DNA of 64,000 nt from Leucobacter sp. CX169 (GCF_017161405.1 NZ_CP071051.1:558001-622000), one strand, 5' to 3'. Positions 25,883-35,835 are shown, numbered from the stretch's first letter. Translations and numbers: made by a program. Notes: generated from the letters alone by a model not told the origin.

Positions 25883-26659
25883 ATGTCGAGAACCTATGTT
25901 GTAACCGGGGCCGCGAGCGGAATCGGCAAGACCACTGCGGAACTGCTGCGAGCGCAGGGGAATACTGTTATCGGCGTTGACCTTCACGACGCAGACATCA
26001 ACGTGGACTTGACGACAGCGACCGGTCGAGAATCGCTCGTAGCCGAAGCAACTCGTCTGAGCGGCGGCAATATCGACGCCGTCCTGGCGATCGCGGGCCT
26101 CGCGGCAGCCATTCCCGCGACCGTGGGCGTGAACTACTTTGGGATGGTGGCAACCCTCGAGGGGCTGCGTCCGCTTCTCGCCGGATCCGACGCCCCGCGT
26201 GCGGTGGGCGTCGCCTCGATGGCATCGATTCTTCCCGTCGACGACACCCTTGTTGAGCTCATGCTCTCTGGCGACGAAGCGGGGGCCCTCGCGCGGACCG
26301 CCGTGCTTGCGAGTGATCCCGCAACTGAGAATCACATCTATTCCTCGACCAAGAAGGCGTTCGCGATTTGGGTTCGCCGGAATGCGGCGACCGCGGCGTG
26401 GGCCGGGGCTTCGATCCCGCTCAACGCCATCGCGCCGGGGGTCATCAAGACGCCGATGACGGCGCCGTTGCTCTCGACCGAGGAGGGCCGAGCGCAAGTC
26501 GCTATGGTGCCGATGCCGCTCAATGGATTTGCCGGGCCTGAAGTGCCCGCAAACCTGCTCGTCTGGCTTACCAGCGTGGAGAACAGTCACCTCTGTGGGC
26601 AGGTGATCTTCATTGACGGTGGCAGTGATGTCGTGATTCGCGGCGATTCGACCTGGTGA
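25883..26659 (+). CDS. Short-chain dehydrogenase/reductase (SDR)
   Basis: A 258-residue NAD(P)-dependent oxidoreductase. The cofactor motif TGAASGIG is at residues 8-15 and the catalytic pair YSSTK at residues 153-157. The aspartate after the second strand (GVDLHDAD) suggests NAD(H) preference. The overall sequence resembles 3-alpha-hydroxysteroid dehydrogenase-type SDRs; the substrate is unknown. GAAGGA precedes the ATG by ~10 nt. It stands alone, convergent with the luciferase-like gene. Confidence 0.88.
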   Translation: MSRTYVVTGAASGIGKTTAELLRAQGNTVIGVDLHDADINVDLTTATGRESLVAEATRLSGGNIDAVLAIAGLAAAIPATVGVNYFGMVATLEGLRPLLAGSDAPRAVGVASMASILPVDDTLVELMLSGDEAGALARTAVLASDPATENHIYSSTKKAFAIWVRRNAATAAWAGASIPLNAIAPGVIKTPMTAPLLSTEEGRAQVAMVPMPLNGFAGPEVPANLLVWLTSVENSHLCGQVIFIDGGSDVVIRGDSTW

Positions 26660-26673
26660 TTCCTCGAGGGTGA

Positions 26674-26707
26674 GTTGCCGGGGTGGGCTGGTGCGCACCC
26701 CGGCAAC
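26674..26707. terminator. Bidirectional terminator between SDR and LLM genes
   Basis: A perfect 12-bp stem (GTTGCCGGGGTG and complement) with a 10-nt loop, plus partial outer pairing (CTCGA/TCGAG), lies between convergent stops. Confidence 0.85.
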
Positions 26708-26728
26708 GCGTGCTCATCGAGAATGCGG

Positions 26729-27781
26729 TCAGACCGCCACGCCCTGCACGGGTCCCTCGAAGTTCGGCTTCCAGCCGAGCCCCGGCGCGACGTGCTTCGC
26801 GAACGACTCGAGCACGTGGAGGTTGTACTCCGGGCCGAGCTGGTTAGGAATCGTGAGCATGAGCGTGTCCGCCGCCATCACGGCGGGGTCGCGCTTGAGC
26901 TGCTCGATGAGCACATCGGGCTCGGCCGCGTAGGTCTTGCCGAATGTCGAGCGCATGCCGTCGATGATGCCGATCTGGTCGCCCGAGTCCTGGCCGCGCA
27001 GGCCGAAGTAGGCGTGGTCCGTCTCATTCATGAGCGGGAACACGCTGCGGCTGACCGAGACGCGCGGGGCGCCCGTATGGCCGGCGGCCCGGTAGGCGGC
27101 CCGGAACGCCATGATCTGCTCGTACTGCAGCTCGTGGAAGGGGCGCCCGTCGGCCTCGGTGAGCAGGGTTGAGCTCATGAGGTTGAGGCCGAGGCGGCCA
27201 GTGTCTTCCGCGGACGCGGCGCTCGCCGAGCCCCACCAGATGTGATCGCGCAGCGTCTCCGAGCGCGGCTCGATGGGCAGCTGGACGCCCTGGCCATACT
27301 GCTTCGGGTCGGCCGGGGCAATCCCGTTCCCGTCGATCGCTTCGAGGAACAGGGCGAACTTCTCGCGGGCGATGTCGGCGCCTCGGGGGTCCTCCGAGCC
27401 GGTGTAGCCGAAGGCCTCGTAGCCGCGCAGCGCCGGCTCGGGTGATCCCCGGCTCATGCCGAGTGCGATGCGCCCGCCCGCGATGATGTCGAGCGTCGCC
27501 GCCTCCTCGGCGAGCTGCAGCGGGTTTTCGTAGCGCAGGTCGATGACACCCGTGCCGACCTCGATGCGCTGCGTGCGCGCGGCGATCGCGCTCAGCAGGG
27601 GCATCGGGGATGCCGCCTGGCGCGCGAAGTGGTGTACCCGGAAGTACGCGCCGTTCACGCCGAGCTCGTCGGCCCCCTGGGCGAGATCGATCGATTGCAG
27701 GATCATGTCGCTCGCGCTGCGCGTGGCGGTGCCGGGGACGTCGCCATAGTGGCCAAATGAGAGGAATCCGAATGCGTGCAT
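26729..27781 (-). CDS. Luciferase-like (LLM class) flavin-dependent oxidoreductase
   Basis: A 350-residue F420- or FMN-type TIM-barrel monooxygenase. The start at ATG 27781 (MHAFGFLSFGHYGD) is chosen because LLM proteins begin this way; a GTG at 27802 is also in frame. Family segments are GVNGAYFRVHHFARQ, IEVGTGVIDLRYENPL, LDIIAGGRIALGMSRGSPEP and HIWWGSASAASAEDTGRLGL. The substrate is unknown. The perfect palindrome ATTCACGTGAAT (27797-27808) lies just upstream. Confidence 0.87.
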   Translation of the reverse strand: MHAFGFLSFGHYGDVPGTATRSASDMILQSIDLAQGADELGVNGAYFRVHHFARQAASPMPLLSAIAARTQRIEVGTGVIDLRYENPLQLAEEAATLDIIAGGRIALGMSRGSPEPALRGYEAFGYTGSEDPRGADIAREKFALFLEAIDGNGIAPADPKQYGQGVQLPIEPRSETLRDHIWWGSASAASAEDTGRLGLNLMSSTLLTEADGRPFHELQYEQIMAFRAAYRAAGHTGAPRVSVSRSVFPLMNETDHAYFGLRGQDSGDQIGIIDGMRSTFGKTYAAEPDVLIEQLKRDPAVMAADTLMLTIPNQLGPEYNLHVLESFAKHVAPGLGWKPNFEGPVQGVAV

Positions 27782-27796
27782 GATGGGTAAAACTCT

Positions 27797-27808
27797 ATTC
27801 ACGTGAAT
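27797..27808. promoter_or_regulatory. Perfect 12-bp palindrome at the LLM promoter
   Basis: ATTCACGTGAAT is followed on the minus strand by TAGAGT, a possible -10 for the luciferase-like gene. It may be a repressor site; no regulator gene is adjacent. Confidence 0.35.
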
Positions 27809-27870
27809 GTTATTCCCGGTCCCCGCGGAAACCTCTGCGCCGGTATCGTGAGGACTGACTAAGGAGAATC

Positions 27871-29379
27871 ATGACCGTCATCATTGATCCGGCCTTTGAG
27901 CCGGTTCCCTCGCTTGCTGCCAACCACGATGTTCGCGTGGGCTCGACCCTCGACGACGCAGCGCAGGCTGCCGCCGTCTTCATTACGCTCGAGGGCGCGG
28001 CCCCCGCGAGCCTGGGCCTCGACCGCACGGCGCTCGCCGCAGCGGGCTTCACCGGGGCGAAGGGCCAGACCCTGCTGCTGCCGTCGGGCAAGACTCCCGT
28101 GTCCGTGCTTGTGGGCACCGGGTCCGGGATCGACAACGCGGACGCGCTGCGTGATGCCGTCGCCGCATTCACCCGGGCCGCTCGTGAATCGGGCGCACTC
28201 GCCGTCGACCTCCGGGCGCTCCCGCCCGATGCCGCAGACGCCGCGCGCGCCGCAACCGAGGGCGCGATCCTTGCCCGGTACCGCTATGACGCGCTGAAGA
28301 GCGATCCGAAGACGGTCGCGCTCGAGTCGCTGTCGCTCACCGTGTCCGAGGCCGACCGGGCCGCGGCAGAGGCCGGCGCGGCGCACGGCAAGATCCTGGC
28401 CCGCGCGACGACCATCTCGCGCGACCTCGCGAACACCCCGCCCCGTCACCTGAGCGCCGAGAAGTTCGGCGAGGTGGCCACCCGTCTCGGCCCGCAGTTC
28501 GGGCTTGAGGTCGAGGTCTTCGATCGCGCGCAGCTGATCGCGCTCGGCACGGGCGGGCTGCTCGGCGTCAACGCCGGCAGCACCGAAGAGCCGCGCATGA
28601 TCAAGGTCAGCTACCGTCCCGAGGGCGCGAGCGCCCATCTCGCGTTTGTCGGCAAGGGCATCATGTACGACTCCGGCGGGATCAGCCTGAAGCCGTCGAA
28701 CGCCATGCACCTCGCGATGAAGTTCGACATGATGGGTGCCGCCGCGGTGTTCGCCGCGATGACCGTCCTGCGTGACCTCGGCGCGACCACCGCCGTCACG
28801 GGCTGGCTGATGTGCACCGACAACATGCCGTCGGGCAGCGCGACGAAGCTCGGTGACGTGCTCACCATTCGCGGCGGCACCACCGTCGAGGTGAAGAACA
28901 CCGACGCCGAGGGCCGCCTCGTGCTCGCTGACGGGCTCGTGCTCGCCACCGAAGAGACGCAGCGCCCCGACGCGATCGTTGACATCGCGACACTCACCGG
29001 CGCCGCCATGGCAGCCCTCGGTACCCGTACCGCTGCGATGCTCGCGAACAACGACGAGATTGCCGGCCAGCTGGAGGCCGCCGCTGCCGCCACGGCAGAG
29101 GGCATCTGGCGCCTGCCGCTTGAGCACAACTACCGCGAACAGCTCAACTCCGAGGTGGCCGACATCTCGAACATGGGCGGCGAGTACGCGGGCACGACCA
29201 CCGCGGCGCTCTTCCTGAACGAGTTCGTCGACGGGATCCCGTGGGGCCACCTGGACATCGCGGGCACCATGAAGAGCGATCGCGACGAGCTCTGGCGCTC
29301 GGCCGGCTCAACCGGCTTTGGCGCGAGATTGCTCGCCGAGTTCGCGGCCGGCTTCACGAGCCCGGTCACCGAAAAGTAG
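27871..29379 (+). CDS. pepA: Leucyl aminopeptidase (M17)
   Basis: A 502-residue cytosolic two-metal aminopeptidase. The N-terminal macro-like domain covers residues ~1-165. The catalytic domain has VGKGIMYDSGGISLKPS (metal-ligand Lys/Asp), MKFDMMGAAAV and the signature NTDAEGRLVLAD. AAGGAG lies 4 nt before the ATG, and TATCGT at ~27843 could be the -10. Normal length, no oddities. Confidence 0.95.
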   Translation: MTVIIDPAFEPVPSLAANHDVRVGSTLDDAAQAAAVFITLEGAAPASLGLDRTALAAAGFTGAKGQTLLLPSGKTPVSVLVGTGSGIDNADALRDAVAAFTRAARESGALAVDLRALPPDAADAARAATEGAILARYRYDALKSDPKTVALESLSLTVSEADRAAAEAGAAHGKILARATTISRDLANTPPRHLSAEKFGEVATRLGPQFGLEVEVFDRAQLIALGTGGLLGVNAGSTEEPRMIKVSYRPEGASAHLAFVGKGIMYDSGGISLKPSNAMHLAMKFDMMGAAAVFAAMTVLRDLGATTAVTGWLMCTDNMPSGSATKLGDVLTIRGGTTVEVKNTDAEGRLVLADGLVLATEETQRPDAIVDIATLTGAAMAALGTRTAAMLANNDEIAGQLEAAAAATAEGIWRLPLEHNYREQLNSEVADISNMGGEYAGTTTAALFLNEFVDGIPWGHLDIAGTMKSDRDELWRSAGSTGFGARLLAEFAAGFTSPVTEK

Positions 29380-29399
29380 TGCGGGACGCGGGGGACGCG

Positions 29400-31742
29400 A
29401 TGGCGGCGGAATGGGTCACTTGGTCACACGAGACCGAGGAGTCGGAGTCGCCATCGCGCCCCCTCGTCGTGGTCGCGAACCGGCTGCCGGTGGACCGCGT
29501 CGCAGACCCTGACGGCGGCCCCGACACCTGGCGTACGTCGCCCGGCGGGCTCGTCACCGCGATGGAGCCGGTCGTTCGCGAGCTCGGCTGCACCTGGGTG
29601 GGGTGGGCTGGCGGCGTCGACGAGGCCACCGAGCCGTTTCAGGCCGGGGGCTTCTCGCTGCAGCCCGTCGCGCTCAGCACTCGAGACCTCGAGGAGTACT
29701 ACGAGGGGTTCTCAAACGATACGATCTGGCCGCTCTACCACGACGTCATCTCTCCGCCGCAGTACCACCGGGAATGGTGGGAACGGTATCGCGAGGTCAA
29801 CGAGCGCTTCGCCGCCGAGGCTGCTGCCGCCGCCGAACACGGCGCGACCGTCTGGATACACGACTACCAGCTGCAGCTCGTCCCGGCGATGCTGCGCGAA
29901 AAGCGCCCGGACCTCGTCATCGCGTTCTTTCTGCACATTCCCTTCCCCGCGAACGGGATCTTCTCGCAGCTCCCGTGGCGCCGCCAGATTCTCGAGGGCC
30001 TGCTGGGCGCAGACCTGATCGGCTTTCAGCGGGTGCAGGATGCCGCGAACTTCCGCTCGGTCGTCCGACGCATTCTGGGTGTCCCCGCCCACGGAAACGT
30101 GGTCTCGCTGCCGGAGGATGGTTCGGGTGAGGAGCCTCGCCGCGTCGTCGCGCAGGAGTTTCCGATCTCTATCGACGTGCGGCAGTTTGTCGAGCTCACG
30201 GAGCGTCCCGAGGTGCAACAGCGGGCCGCCGAGATTCGCGCCGAACTCGGAAACCCGAAGCGGGTCATCTTGGGAGTCGACCGGCTCGACTACACCAAAG
30301 GGATCCGGCACCGGCTCAAGGCCTACGCCGAGATGCTCGCGGACGGGTCGCTCGAGCCGGGCGAGACGGTGCTCGTCCAAGTGGCGAGCCCGAGCCGAGA
30401 GCGGGTCGTGGCCTACCAGCAGTTGCGCGACGAGATCGAGCTGACCGTGAGCCGCATCAACGGCGACCACGGGGCGATTGGCTACTCCCCGGTCGTCTAC
30501 CTCCACCGCGGGTACCCGCGCGAGGAGATGGCCGCGCTGTATCTCGCGGCGGACGTGCTCGCGGTGACTGCGCTGCGCGACGGGATGAACCTCGTCGCGA
30601 AGGAGTATGTCGCGTGCCGCACCGACGGTCGTGGGGCGCTGGTGTTGAGCGAGTTCGCAGGCGCCGCCGACGAGTTGTCGCGTGCGGTGATTGTGAACCC
30701 CCACGACATTGAGGGCCTCAAGGCGGGGCTGCTCAAGGCCCTGCACATGCCTGAAGAGGAGCAGCGCCGCCGCATGCACGTCATGCAGCGCACCCTGAAC
30801 AGTAGCGACGTGCTGCGCTGGTCGAGCGAGTTCCTGCGTGCGGTCGACGCCGCCGCTCGCGGCCCGTTGGTCTCGGGTCCCGAGCGACCTCAGGCGGCGC
30901 CACCGACCCGGCCGATCTTCTTGCCCACCGGAATCGATGCGGCGCTGCGGCGCCTCGCGACGGCCCCCGCGGTGCTCATTGCTCTCGACTTCGATGGCAC
31001 GCTCGCGCATCTCGTGTCTCGGCCAGAGGATGCCAGGATCCTGCCCCGGTCTGAGCGCGCGCTCGAGGTGCTGCAGGAGGCGCCCGGGGTGCGGGTCGCT
31101 CTTGTTTCGGGACGTTCGCTCGAAAGTCTCGCCTCGACCGGCGTGCGCACCACCGGCAGGATCCTGGCCGGTTCGCACGGTGCCGAGCTGCGCTGGGAGG
31201 ACGGTTCGGGGGATCCGGCCGAGCCGACCGAAGAGGAATTCGTGTTGCGCGACCTGCTCGAGGTGCAGCTTGAGCAGGCGCTCGGCCACATCGACGGGCT
31301 GAAGATCGAGCGCAAACCCTACGGGGTTGGCGTACACACCAGGCGGGTCGCTGACCGCGAGGCGGCCAGCGCGGCGATCACCGAGGCAGAACGGATCGCG
31401 CGAAGCCTCGCCGATGCGGGGCACCCATTGCGCACACGCCACGGCAAAGAGGTCATCGAGATGGCGGTGCGCGACTCGGACAAGGGCGCCGTCCTGACCC
31501 AGATTCGCGACCGCCTACCCGAGGGGCCCGTGCTCTTTATCGGCGACGACGTGACCGACGAGGATGGGTTCCGGGCGCTCCGGCCCGGCGACGTCGGGGT
31601 GCGCGTCGGGCCGGGGGAGTCCGCTGCCGAGTTTCGGGTGGCCGACCCGGACGAGGCGGGCGCGCTGCTCGCGCGGCTGACGGAACTCCGCACTGACCGG
31701 GTGATCGGCTCCGAAGGACTCGGCGGTGAGGCTCCGCGGTAA
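29400..31742 (+). CDS. Bifunctional trehalose-6-phosphate synthase/phosphatase
   Basis: A 780-residue fusion that makes trehalose from UDP- or ADP-glucose and glucose-6-phosphate. The N-terminal GT20 OtsA domain (~residues 20-480) shows VVVANRLPVDR, TSPGGLVTAMEP, WIHDYQLQLVPAMLR, GVDRLDYTKGI and TALRDGMNLVAKEYVA. The C-terminal OtsB domain (~residues 515-770) is a HAD phosphatase with LDFDGTLA, VSGRSLESL, and GDDVTDEDGF as motif IV. ATG 29400 is preferred; a GTG at 29379 overlaps the pepA stop. Both domains look catalytically complete. Two near-copies of the recurrent palindrome lie in the OtsB part (31034, 31157). Confidence 0.93.
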   Translation: MAAEWVTWSHETEESESPSRPLVVVANRLPVDRVADPDGGPDTWRTSPGGLVTAMEPVVRELGCTWVGWAGGVDEATEPFQAGGFSLQPVALSTRDLEEYYEGFSNDTIWPLYHDVISPPQYHREWWERYREVNERFAAEAAAAAEHGATVWIHDYQLQLVPAMLREKRPDLVIAFFLHIPFPANGIFSQLPWRRQILEGLLGADLIGFQRVQDAANFRSVVRRILGVPAHGNVVSLPEDGSGEEPRRVVAQEFPISIDVRQFVELTERPEVQQRAAEIRAELGNPKRVILGVDRLDYTKGIRHRLKAYAEMLADGSLEPGETVLVQVASPSRERVVAYQQLRDEIELTVSRINGDHGAIGYSPVVYLHRGYPREEMAALYLAADVLAVTALRDGMNLVAKEYVACRTDGRGALVLSEFAGAADELSRAVIVNPHDIEGLKAGLLKALHMPEEEQRRRMHVMQRTLNSSDVLRWSSEFLRAVDAAARGPLVSGPERPQAAPPTRPIFLPTGIDAALRRLATAPAVLIALDFDGTLAHLVSRPEDARILPRSERALEVLQEAPGVRVALVSGRSLESLASTGVRTTGRILAGSHGAELRWEDGSGDPAEPTEEEFVLRDLLEVQLEQALGHIDGLKIERKPYGVGVHTRRVADREAASAAITEAERIARSLADAGHPLRTRHGKEVIEMAVRDSDKGAVLTQIRDRLPEGPVLFIGDDVTDEDGFRALRPGDVGVRVGPGESAAEFRVADPDEAGALLARLTELRTDRVIGSEGLGGEAPR

Positions 31743-31803
31743 GTCTGCTGGTCGACGGACCGGCGTTCCCTGGCCCGCGCGGTTCAGATGATTGGATGGG
31801 GGA

Positions 31804-33141
31804 ATGAGCGAGACGAGTGCTGCCCAGCCGATCAACTCCCACCCGATCACTCCCGACACGGTGCGTGCGGCGCTGCCTGGCATCGCTGACTACATCGAGG
31901 GGATCGCGGGTTTCGTCGAGGCATCGCCCTCGTCGTACCACGCCGTCGATGCCGCGGCCCGGCTGCTGGTGCGCGCGGGTTTTGAAGAGGTTGACGAGCG
32001 AGCTCATTGGGAGCGCACTGAGGCCGGGGCGGGGTCTTTCGTGCGGCGAGATGGTGCGCTCATCGCGTGGATCGCGGGGGAGGGCGTGGGCCCGACATCG
32101 CCGGTCCGGCTGCTGGGGGCACACAGTGACTCGCCGACGTTCAAGCTGAAGCCGGGTCCCGGACACACCGCTGAGGGGTGGGCGCAGGCCGGCGTCGAGG
32201 TGTACGGCGGGCCGCTCATCAACTCGTGGCTCGACCGCGACCTGTGCCTGGCGGGACGCCTCGTGACGCACGACGGATCCGAACACCTCGCGCGCACGTC
32301 GCCCGTTGCGCGCATCCCCCAGCTCGCGATCCACCTGGATCGCACGAGCAACACCGCGCTCGAGCTCGACAAGCAGCGGCACACACAGCCGATCCTGGGC
32401 ATCGGCGAGATCGACCCGGTCGAGCTGCTGTCGACGGCCGCAGGAGTTGAGCGGGATGACATCGTCGGCTGGGACGTCTTCCTCGCCGACACTCAGGCTC
32501 CCGCGCGCATTGGTGTGTCCGGGGAGCTGCTGGCGTCGGGACGCCTCGACAACCTCAGCTCGGTCTACGCGGGGCTCATCGCGCTCGCGCTTGCGACGCC
32601 GGCCGCCGACACCATCGCGATCCTTGCCGTGTTTGACCATGAGGAGCTCGGTTCGGAGAGCCGTTCCGGTGCCGCCGGCCCGTTCCTCGAAGACGTGCTC
32701 GACCGCATCCAGGCCGGCCTGGGCGCGACAACCGAGGACGCTGCGCGAGCCCGCGCCGCGTCATGGTGTCTCTCGGCCGATGCTGGGCACGCGGTGCACC
32801 CGAACTACCCCGAGAAGCACGACCCGGACGTGCGACCCCGCGCCGGCGCGGGACCGATCCTGAAGGTGAACGCCAATCAGCGGTACGCGAGCGACGCCCA
32901 CGGTGCCGCGCTCTGGGCGCGGGTGTGCGCAGCCGGGGCAGTGCCGGTCCAGGAGTTCGTGTCTCACAACAAGGTGCCCTGTGGCACGACGATCGGTCCG
33001 CTCACCGCGACCCGACTTGGTATCAGGACGGTGGACGTCGGCGTGCCGCTGCTCTCCATGCATTCGGCGCGCGAACTGGCGCACGTCGACGACCTGCACG
33101 GGCTCGCCCGAGCGGCCGCAGCGTTCTTTGCAGGGGCCTAG
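31804..33141 (+). CDS. M18 family aminopeptidase
   Basis: A 445-residue dodecameric zinc aminopeptidase removing acidic or other N-terminal residues from peptides. Metal and catalytic motifs are LLGAHSDSPTFKLKP, LDNLSSVYAGL, FDHEELGSES and the C-terminal SMHSARELAHVDD. VEASPSSYHAV near residue 35 is a family hallmark. ATG 31804 was chosen; an in-frame TTG at 31792 is possible. The organism thus carries M17, M18 and S33 peptidases within this window. Confidence 0.93.
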   Translation: MSETSAAQPINSHPITPDTVRAALPGIADYIEGIAGFVEASPSSYHAVDAAARLLVRAGFEEVDERAHWERTEAGAGSFVRRDGALIAWIAGEGVGPTSPVRLLGAHSDSPTFKLKPGPGHTAEGWAQAGVEVYGGPLINSWLDRDLCLAGRLVTHDGSEHLARTSPVARIPQLAIHLDRTSNTALELDKQRHTQPILGIGEIDPVELLSTAAGVERDDIVGWDVFLADTQAPARIGVSGELLASGRLDNLSSVYAGLIALALATPAADTIAILAVFDHEELGSESRSGAAGPFLEDVLDRIQAGLGATTEDAARARAASWCLSADAGHAVHPNYPEKHDPDVRPRAGAGPILKVNANQRYASDAHGAALWARVCAAGAVPVQEFVSHNKVPCGTTIGPLTATRLGIRTVDVGVPLLSMHSARELAHVDDLHGLARAAAAFFAGA

Positions 33142-33196
33142 GCGGCCTTGACGGGCACTCCGGCACCCTCTGGGTGGCTGGCAGTCTCCTCGGCCG

Positions 33197-35803
33197 CTAG
33201 GCGGCCCGCCAGAGCGTGAGCTCCGCTTGCTCGCTGAGCTCACACAGGCGGTCCGCGAGAGAGTCGCGCTCGGTCACGCCGAGCTTCAGGTAGAGGTGAG
33301 CGAGGTGGGTCTCGACGGTGCGCCGTGAGATCTGCAGGGTCGTTCCGATCCACTTGCTTGAGTACCCGAGCGAGGCGAAGTTCGCGATCTCGCGCTCGCG
33401 CCCGGTCAAGTCGGTGCCGGCAGGGAGCGGCATCCAGATGCCGAGCCGGGCGAGGGCCCGTGTGCTGGGGTGTTCAGAGAGCCGCTCTTGTTCGTGCAGT
33501 GCATGGATGTGGTCGACGATCGCCGGGGCGATCCTGCCGTCGATCTGGGGCCGCAGAATCTCGGCGCGGGCCAGCAACGCGGGATCGCGTTCGCCCGCGA
33601 GAACTTGCACGTGCAGCGCGCGAAGCTCGACCAGGGAGAAGTGGCGCTCGCGTGCCCACTGGGCGAGCTCACCGGCCCCCGCCGCCGCCAGCTGGCGGTC
33701 GCCCAGCCACAACCTCGCACGCACGAGGTTGAAGCGAATGATCCCCTCGACGATGCGTGACTCACCGAGCGGCAAGGACAGGCAGCGCTCGATTTCTGCG
33801 CGGGCCGCGGCCGAGTTCCCTGCCGCCGCGTAGGCGAAGGCGGCGGCTGCCGAAACGTTGACGAGGTACCCGACGGGATCGGAAATCTCGAGCCGGGCGA
33901 TCGCCGCCGCGAACTGGCCACTCGCGACCTGCCACTGCCCCTGCGCCGAGGCGAGCACCCCTGCAGTCATTTCCGAGAAGCCTGCTTCAGTGAGGAACTT
34001 CGCCGGGCGCTGCTCGAGATGCGCATCGAGGCTGCGCTGCAGATTCGAGATGGTCTGGATCCTGCCGGAAACGCTGGCAATCAGGTACCAGCTCGCGAAG
34101 AGCTCGCCTACGGCGTCGGGCACGTCTGGGAGGTGCAACGTGGCCAGCGGCAGCTCGCGGATGGCGATTTCGCGGGCCTGGCTCACCTTTCCCTGCTGAC
34201 CCAAGATCGCGCAGCGCACGGCCGCGCTGGTGAGTCGGGAGACGCGGCTCGTCGTCGATACTTGGGGGGTCTCGTCGAGCGTCATCGCCTCGTCGAAGTG
34301 CCCGATGGTGCCGAGGCGCGGGGTGAGCTTCAGCGCGAAGTACTCGTGCACAGGTAGGGCGTCCGGCGGCAGCTGGGCGTGCAGCGTTCGCGCAACCAGC
34401 AGGGCCTGAGCCGGGTCGTCGTCCCGTCGCAGCAAGAGATCGAAAACCGCGAAGGCGAGGGCCACGCGGCGCATGAGGAGCGCGTCGTCGTCGCCGGGCT
34501 GGGGTGTTGTCCAGCGCAGCTCGTCCTGCACCGAGGTCGCGCGGTAGCGCTTGAGGTCGACCGATCGCATCATGCGCAGTCGGCGAGCTCGAGCATCGAG
34601 ACGCTCGAACAGGGTGGACGACGGATGTTCGATCAGCAGGTCGGCAAGGCGCACCGCGAGGGGCCGATCGGCGGCGGCGCACGCGATGGTGAACGCACGC
34701 CGCAGGAGCGAGAGCCGGATCGGCTGGCCGTGCTCGATGCTGATCGCCACAGAGCGAAGCGCGAGCTCGGGAGCGTGTTCCGGGATGACCGGGGGGAGTG
34801 CGTCGAGAAAGGCGAGGTCGGCGCTGACGCGCTCTCCCGGGGTCGCTGCGTCTCGCACTGCCTCGGCGATCAGAGGGTGCACGATCGAGAACCGTGGCTC
34901 GCTCTGATCGTGCGCGAGCGTGATGAACGACGAGCGGGCGAGCGAGTCGAGCGCCTCCGCATCGCACAGTCTGCGGGCGATCGCCTCGGGCATGGGCTCG
35001 GCGAGTGCGATCGCGAGGAGGGCGCTGCGTTCGGCGGGGCTGAGCTGATGCAGCTCAGCGGCGAAGAGCTCTGCGACCGTTCCCGCGAGCGGGGCTGCGC
35101 CGTTCCAGTAGGCGAGCGGGCCAGAGACGGTGATGGCGCCGCTGCGCAACAGCGCCGCGGCGTAGCGGCTGAGGAGGAGCGGATTACCGCCGCTCTTGCT
35201 GTGCAGTTGCAGCGCGGACGGCCCCTCGATCGCTTCGCTCTGGAAGAGGCTGCAGGCGAGCTGGCTCGACTCGGCTAGGGACAGCGGTCCCAGGCGCTGG
35301 TGGGCGGCGTAGCCGTCGCGCTCGAGCCGCTCAAGGAGCCACAGTGCATCGCCGGGCACGCTGCGGGCCGTGATGATGACGCGGAGTCCCGGGGCGACGG
35401 CAAGAGCCCCCAACAGCTCGAGGCTTGCCGCGTCGTACTCGTGCGCGTCGTCCGCGATGAGCAGGACGTCCTCGCCCGGTCGCACGAGCACGTCCGTCAC
35501 CGACTCGAGCGCCGCAATCGGGGTGGGAAACTCGTCGTGCAGGAGTGCCGGAATCAGGCCGGTGAACGCGTGGTACGGCGTCGAACGCGCGCCCCAGCTT
35601 CCGCGAATGCGGACCACCTCGACGGGCGCGTCTTCGCGCAGGATCCTGGCGGCTTGGCGGGCAAAGTGCGTCTTCCCGATGCCGGCTGGCCCAGTCACGA
35701 TCAGGCACGATCCTGCGGGGAGGAGCGTTGCCACCGCGGAGGAGAGTTCAGGGGTGCGGCCCAGGTGGGCCGCTTCGCCGTGCATATCTCTCTCCGCACT
35801 CAC
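33197..35803 (-). CDS. Large LuxR-family ATP-binding regulator (LAL/MalT type)
   Basis: An 868-residue transcription factor. A STAND-like NTPase occupies residues ~15-330, with Walker A GPAGIGKTHFA and Walker B VLLIADDAHEYD. A helical-repeat (TPR-like) signal domain occupies ~350-780. The C-terminal LuxR HTH (~residues 800-855) reads LTGREREIANFASLGYSSKWIG then LQISRRTVETHLAHLY. On the minus strand a good -10 box TATACT lies at 35830-35835, about 27 nt upstream of the ATG. It could control neighbouring surface genes; its target is unknown. Confidence 0.9.
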   Translation of the reverse strand: MSAERDMHGEAAHLGRTPELSSAVATLLPAGSCLIVTGPAGIGKTHFARQAARILREDAPVEVVRIRGSWGARSTPYHAFTGLIPALLHDEFPTPIAALESVTDVLVRPGEDVLLIADDAHEYDAASLELLGALAVAPGLRVIITARSVPGDALWLLERLERDGYAAHQRLGPLSLAESSQLACSLFQSEAIEGPSALQLHSKSGGNPLLLSRYAAALLRSGAITVSGPLAYWNGAAPLAGTVAELFAAELHQLSPAERSALLAIALAEPMPEAIARRLCDAEALDSLARSSFITLAHDQSEPRFSIVHPLIAEAVRDAATPGERVSADLAFLDALPPVIPEHAPELALRSVAISIEHGQPIRLSLLRRAFTIACAAADRPLAVRLADLLIEHPSSTLFERLDARARRLRMMRSVDLKRYRATSVQDELRWTTPQPGDDDALLMRRVALAFAVFDLLLRRDDDPAQALLVARTLHAQLPPDALPVHEYFALKLTPRLGTIGHFDEAMTLDETPQVSTTSRVSRLTSAAVRCAILGQQGKVSQAREIAIRELPLATLHLPDVPDAVGELFASWYLIASVSGRIQTISNLQRSLDAHLEQRPAKFLTEAGFSEMTAGVLASAQGQWQVASGQFAAAIARLEISDPVGYLVNVSAAAAFAYAAAGNSAAARAEIERCLSLPLGESRIVEGIIRFNLVRARLWLGDRQLAAAGAGELAQWARERHFSLVELRALHVQVLAGERDPALLARAEILRPQIDGRIAPAIVDHIHALHEQERLSEHPSTRALARLGIWMPLPAGTDLTGREREIANFASLGYSSKWIGTTLQISRRTVETHLAHLYLKLGVTERDSLADRLCELSEQAELTLWRAA

Positions 35804-35829
35804 CCCCCAGTGACTGACTTTGGATTCGG

Positions 35830-35835
35830 AGTATA
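35830..35835 (-). promoter_or_regulatory. -10 box of the LAL regulator gene
   Basis: TATACT on the minus strand (AGTATA on plus) is a near-consensus actinobacterial -10 in an AT-rich spot, 27 nt before the start at 35803. No good -35 is visible. Confidence 0.45.

Noticed and set aside
29712-31442. Minus-strand frame of 576 codons opposite OtsAB
   Set aside because: Shadow of the trehalose gene, no motifs.
33138-33206. CTAGGCGGCC direct repeat at 33138 and 33197
   Set aside because: Both copies include the stop codons of convergent genes ending in Ala codons; most simply chance plus codon bias.
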